A stretch of 64,000 nucleotides of DNA from Larix kaempferi (taxonomy: Eukaryota; Streptophyta; Pinopsida; Pinales; Pinaceae). Below, in pieces: positions 58,954 through 64,000 of this stretch. Below the pieces are notes generated by a model, which was not told the DNA's origin, searched no databases, and was given only the letters and a program-made list of their open reading frames with translations. The first letter of the stretch is position 1. Each line of letters begins with the position of its first letter. The position numbers were made by a program, and so were the translations under genes. Location: the NCBI GenBank assembly GCA_027924585.1, contig BSBM01001443.1, positions 408,515-472,514 on the forward strand, given 5' to 3'.

Positions 58954-61250
58954 ATGGCGGAAGAAGGAAAGTTAAAGTTCGATAAATTTAATGGCCAAAA
59001 CTACCAGTTATGGAAGATGCAAATGGAGGACTATCGGTACCAGAAGGATCTATTCCTATAGTTGGGAGGAAAAGCAAAACAATCGGCAACTATGGAGGAA
59101 AAATGGGAGGTTGTTGACAGAAAGGCACTGGGAACAATACAGTTGTGCATAGATTCGTCAATGGCTTTTAATATTTCAAAAGAAAATACAACGGAGGGTC
59201 TGATGAGCGCATTTGGTAAGCTGTATGAAAAACTCTCGGCCTCCAACAAGGTATTTCTAATGAAGCATTTATTTAATATGAAGATGTCATAAGGTGGATA
59301 TGTTGTTGATCATTTAAATGAATTTAATATGATTACAAATAAGCTAAGTTCTGTAAAAGTGAACTTTGATGATGAGGTTAGGGCTCTTCTAATCTTGTGC
59401 TCATTGCCAGAAATATAGAATGGCTTAGTCATGGTTGTATGTAACTCTGTCTCTAGTTCAAACACTTTGAAATTTGATGATGTTGTTGGTGTTATTCTTA
59501 GCGAGGAAATGCAAAGAAAAATCACAAGTGAGACATCAGGTAATGCATTGACCATGGAGAGCAGGAGAAGACAAAGGGAGAGAGGAAAGAGCCCAGGTAA
59601 TTGGAGCAAGTCCAGGAAGGGCAAATCCAAGTCCAGATTGGGAAATATAGAGTATTGGAACTATGGAAAGAAAGGACATCTGAAGAAAGACTGCAAATAT
59701 CTAAAGAAGAAAGGAGATGGACAGCATGAGACTACTCAGGAAGCAAATGTAGTAGGTGATGTGTTACAAGATGCTTTGATTCTTGCATTAGATAATACTA
59801 GTGATTACTGGGTATTAGATTCAGGGGCTTCATGTCATGCTACACCTCATCGGAAATTCTTTCATGATTATGTTCCAGGCGATTTTGAACATGTTTTATT
59901 GGGTGATGATGAACCATGTAAAATTGTTGTAATGGGTAAGGTACAAATAAAGTTAAAGAATGGTGATTGGCTGCTAAAAGATGTAAGGGATATTCCTTCT
60001 ATGAAGAGAAATCTTATCTCAACGGGGCAGTTGGGAGATGGTGGTTGTTTATCTATGTTTGGAGAAACATGGTGGAAGATCACTAAAGTATCAATGGTGA
60101 TAGAAAAAAGAGACAGGATAGGTACGTTGTATTTATGTCCTCATAGTGTTGATTGTTCTATCTATTTAGCTTGCATGGGAACGGATATAACATTGTGGCA
60201 TCATAGGATTGGCCACATGAGTGAGAAGGGGATGCAGATTCCACTCAAGGAAGTTGCTTCCGGATCTGAAGTAGGTAAGTTTGGAATTATGTGAGAACTG
60301 CGTTTATGGAAAACATAAGAGAGTTAGATTTCTCAAGGTTGGGAAACAGAAAAAGAGAGAAAAGTTAGAGCTTGTACATACAGATGTATGGGGACCGGCT
60401 CAGGTACAATCTCTTGGTGGCTCTCGTTATTATGTTACTTTTATTGATGATGCAACTAGAAAAACTTGGGTTTATTGCATTAGACATAAATCTGATGTGT
60501 TTTCTACTTTTAAGAAATGGAAAGATTTGGTTGAGAATGAGACAGGAAAAAGGTTGAAGTGTCTCAGATCTGATAATTGAGGTGAGTACTGTGGCAAGGA
60601 GTTTGATAGTTATTATTCATACCATGGGATTCATAGAGAGAAGAAAGTCCCAGGAACACCACAAGAAAATGGTGTGTCAGAAAGGATGAACAGAACAATC
60701 ATGGAGCATGCAAGGTGTATGAGATTGCATGCAAGGTTGCCCTTACAGTTTTGGGAAGATGTTGTAGATACTATTGTTTACTTAATAAACAGAGGGCCTT
60801 CAAGTGCTTTGGATGCTGGTATTATAGAGGAGGCATGGACAGGTAAAAAGGTAAACTACTATTTTCTTAGAACTTTTGGTTGTGAAGCATTTGTCCATAT
60901 TGATAAATAAAATAGAACAAAGCTTGAGGCTAAATCCAAGAAATGTACCTTTATTGGATACGGGGTTGATGATTTTGGTTATTGCTTATTGGATTATGAA
61001 AATAACAAAATCATTAGGAGTAGAGATGTGGTATTCAATGAAAAGGTCATGTATAAAGATTAGTTGTAGGGAAAGGGACGGGAAAAGGAAAACACAGAGT
61101 ACATAGTTCTTGATGAAATCAAAGAAAATGAAGTTCCAAAGGTGTCGGAAAATTAAGAACAGCAGCAGGTACCTCAAACTCCTGCAAGTGTTAGAAGATC
61201 TACCCGGTTAAGTAGACCCCCTAAATGATTCTCTCATTCACTGTATTATT
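58954..61250 (+). pseudogene. Copia 5' half: gag, protease, integrase
   Basis: The ATG at 58954 opens MAEEGKLKFDKFNGQNYQLW, typical copia gag. The zinc knuckle near 59660 has lost two cysteines (YWNYGKKGHLKKDC). Protease is DYWVLDSGASCHATPH near 59805. The integrase zinc region (HHRIGH..CENCVYGK, 60200-60310) is followed by a catalytic core with HTDVWGP, FIDDATRKTWVY and TPQENGVSERMNRT. It ends near RRSTRLSRPPK at 61190-61225, where RT should begin but is absent. In-frame stops at about 59058, 59290, 59417, 60578 and 60908 and a frameshift near 60285 disable it. Confidence 0.9.
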
Positions 61251-62418
61251 TACCTCCAAAGCAGTCAAAATTTTGGAAAGGCCTTACATGATGGTGCAAG
61301 AGTACTAGATATGGAAGTAACTCAAAGTGAGTAAATTTTATGGTGTCAACATCATGGTAATGGTGCTACCAAAATAAAAGTGGAAGTACATTTGGGATCA
61401 TGATAATGGTAAAATTGTTGGTTAGCTAGCAATGTGAAGAATAGAAGCAAGCCTGGTTGGATGCTTAGTGACAAGGTAATTCCACTAATGAGCAAGGATA
61501 CTCAATTGAGAGTATTATGGTAAATCACGTTAACATGTGGAAAAACATGTTGAATGGATAAGAATATACTCTTGTAGAGTATTTTATAAGCACGAGATGG
61601 AATAAGGGAACTAAAGGGAGTGATGTTCCTTAGCCAGAATGGATGAAATGCATTCTCTATGCTCGGAATGTGCAATATGAATTACATAGAGGGGTTGTGG
61701 AAGCCTTATTAAGAGTAATTGGTTGTAATATGTATCATGGAGGAGTGATGGCCATGTCTAATCATTGGAGGATGAAAGGGACCAATAATGGACATTGGTG
61801 CCTTGAATAAGAACGCATCCAATGTATTATTGTTACTAATATATACAATTTGAATTGCAAGCAAGAGACATGGGAGCTCTTGATTATTGGAGATGGATAT
61901 TGTATCCCATAAGGGAAGTTACAATATATGAGTCAGTAACTTATGAGTATGTAAAGAGAATGGGTAAGGCAATTCCATTCTCCCAAAAAAGTTGTCACTC
62001 ATAGAAATAAGACATCCCAGTATGTGGAATTGGTGTGTGGCTTATGACAGTGACATGGTGGCCATGGAAAGACTACTAATTGGGGAATGAGGCACTCCCA
62101 TGTGTGAATCAATTGTATGGTTTAGCATTGTGGCAAATATTTCCATGAGAAAGGAGAGAAAGTATCATAATTGAATAAGGTGCAAGGGCATATAATGGAC
62201 CCGGAAAAGACTCCTTACGGAGTGATATTGAATCAATTGCAGTGTTGATTAGTGCTAGGAAGTTAAGAAGGGTCAAGTTGAACTTGGACATAATTTTTGA
62301 AAGCAATTGGAGCAATAAGGCAATGTTGATAAAGAGGGAAACCTCTCACCTTAAACTATTTATGTTTATAGCATAAGAATTGCATGCTTGGAAAGTAGCA
62401 AGTATGAATGTTATACAC
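61251..62418. other. No gene recognised downstream of the copia break
   Basis: Short frames only. After the copia homology ends, the sequence is unrelated to any element I recognise. Confidence 0.4.
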
Positions 62419-62453
<35 letters not shown>

Positions 62454-62724
62454 TATATATATATATATATATATATAGATATATATATGTGTATATACAT
62501 ATCTATATATATGTATATATATATATATATACATATATATAGATATATGTATACACATATATATAGATATAGATATGTATATGTGTATATACATATCTAT
62601 ATCTATATATATGTGTATACATATATCTATATATATGTATATATATATATATATACATATATATAGATATGTATATACACATATACATATATATAGATAT
62701 ATATATGTGTATATATATATCTAT

Positions 62725-62762
<38 letters not shown>
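62419..62762. repeat. Long TA microsatellite with TATAGATA/GTATAC interruptions
   Basis: About 340 bp of (TA)n with regularly placed ATATGTGTATATACATAT and TATCTATATA blocks, self-complementary over much of its length. All open frames through it are artefacts. Confidence 0.9.
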
Positions 62763-62763
<1 letters not shown>

Positions 62764-64000
62764 AATTGCTACTTGGTGAGAAAAACATAGCTAATGATTC
62801 CTTGTGTGCTTGCTAGAGAGGCCATGAAATTGGGTTGGCTATGATGTGGAAAATGAATTCTATGCTATGAGGAGGGATTAGAAAGGGAGAATTCCTTAAC
62901 TCCTCTCTTACTATTGAATTTGTATTTTACAGAAAGTTATGTCATAGAAATGTTGAAAATGAAAGAGATTAGATAGATGAAATGAATACGCACTAGTAGG
63001 AATATGGCTAGATATTGCATAGTGCATGTGAAGATGTTTGTGCATGTATATGATGCTGCATGTTGGTAAAGCTAGCGAATTTTTACATATGCAATGGGCC
63101 ACTTAAAATAATTATTTTGGTTGTTAATAATTAGTGGTGTTGGCATTGGTTGTAGGACCAAAGACAACCGAAGCATGGCTAAATATGTTGATGATGTTGT
63201 CGCATGTGACCAACAACCTTATGAAGAAAAGTTGGTGCAACAAATCTATGATCACGAGGTTGGTGGAAGGATGGTGTAATCCTTTGCAGGAGACCAACTG
63301 ATCAGGTAACGTCAAATATGTTAATGGAAGCCATGCAGGTAATGGTTTATTTATGATTGCGTACAAAAAGGGGATTGAGTAAGAATCCCCTTAGCCATAC
63401 TTAGTAATCGTAAATTGGTATGTATGTGATGATGAATGCATTTATGTGAACATTATTCCACCCTGTACAGTGAGGTATGTGGTAGTAAGGGAAGGTATCA
63501 TTATACCATCTAGTTGTTTTGAATTGTAAATGCATTCATATGAAAATATATAATTCCATTTGTGTATGTTGGTTATGAGTTTAATAACCAAAGCAAGTGA
63601 GGACTTATGGTCCTGTTGTGGTAGTGCATGCCATATGAGATAGTAATGGTTAAGTCCATAATGTGGTTGGAATGGTAATGCTATGGTGCTACACAAGTAT
63701 CCCATGAACTCCCTATTGGTGTTAATTTGGGATGAAACCTCTTTGACAACAACCAAGGAGTGAGTAAACTCCTTACGTGTTGTTCGAGTGGAGAAGGAAG
63801 GCACCCAAATAGTTAACCAAGTGATAAGGGAGATGGTTGGGTGATGTGTTGAGGCATTAGCTAGACCTTCCAACACATCATGGTGGAATGCATGGCATGT
63901 CATTATGGTATTCATGAATCAATGCAAGAAGGCATTGAGTGGATATACATTAAAAGATTATGTAAACTTTGTGATTGTTTATGCACATGTGTGGGTACAT
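62763..64000. other. No gene recognised
   Basis: Frames on the - strand (63915-63442, 63366-63124) show no motif or domain. The sequence may be part of an unidentified repeat running past the window edge. Confidence 0.35.

Noticed and set aside
62346-62790. Ile/Tyr repeat proteins on both strands
   Set aside because: They are translations of the TA microsatellite.
1-64000. tRNA, rRNA or other structured RNA genes
   Set aside because: None was recognised by eye; no cloverleaf with conserved T-loop bases was found.

Overview
This is a repeat-dominated stretch of a large plant nuclear genome. It shows Ty1/copia and Ty3/gypsy (including Tat-like) retrotransposons nested in each other, plant-type GT-AG introns of about 90-130 bp, and no rRNA, tRNA or bacterial-style operon. 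I favour a non-flowering land plant (gymnosperm or similar), but this rests only on the general look of the repeats.

The most notable content is a 12.7 kb DNA transposon present as two nearly identical, same-orientation copies: copy 1 at 325-13006 and copy 2 at about 27372-40074. I did not recognise it as a described family. Each copy has imperfect terminal inverted repeats beginning GGGTG, short target duplications, and two convergent intron-containing genes. Gene A (+, 4 exons, 938 aa by my splice model) is a candidate transposase with DFAEN, WSDG and HGKGEHDGAG blocks, a possible zinc-binding cysteine region and an HTH-like segment. Gene B (-, 7 exons, 518 aa) is a protein of unknown function with a basic N-terminus and a Gly-rich tail. 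The element also carries TTCGGCCGAA palindromes near both ends, three arrays of 18-26 bp palindromes built on one core, a 236 bp hairpin between the genes, and about 146 bp T-rich repeats upstream of gene A. Copy 2 looks intact. Copy 1 has a 4 bp deletion that breaks gene B.

Layout: 1-324 is flank, probably a retroelement LTR; 325-13006 is transposon copy 1; about 13.0-17.7 kb is a decayed + strand Ty3/gypsy element; 17.7-24.8 kb holds an LTR-like piece, a - strand retroelement fragment with a 251 bp LTR, unrecognised - strand coding remnants and a ~41 bp minisatellite. A copia element occupies 24802-43928, with 581 bp LTRs, a GTTAC target duplication, only the RT C-terminus and RNase H remaining, and elaborate 3' minisatellites; transposon copy 2 sits inside it. 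A - strand gypsy RT fragment lies at 44.4-45.2 kb. A Tat-like element with ~1.1 kb LTRs lies at about 46.17-56.05 kb; it contains a second, opposite-strand Ty3 element (gag, protease, RNase H, RT) and an antisense ORF. From 56.05 to 61.25 kb are a copia 3' half, one 876 bp LTR, and a copia 5' half sharing that LTR. The rest, 61.25-64 kb, is unassigned apart from a long AT microsatellite.

The only plausibly functional genes are genes A and B of the DNA transposon. Every retroelement reading frame is broken by stops or frameshifts.
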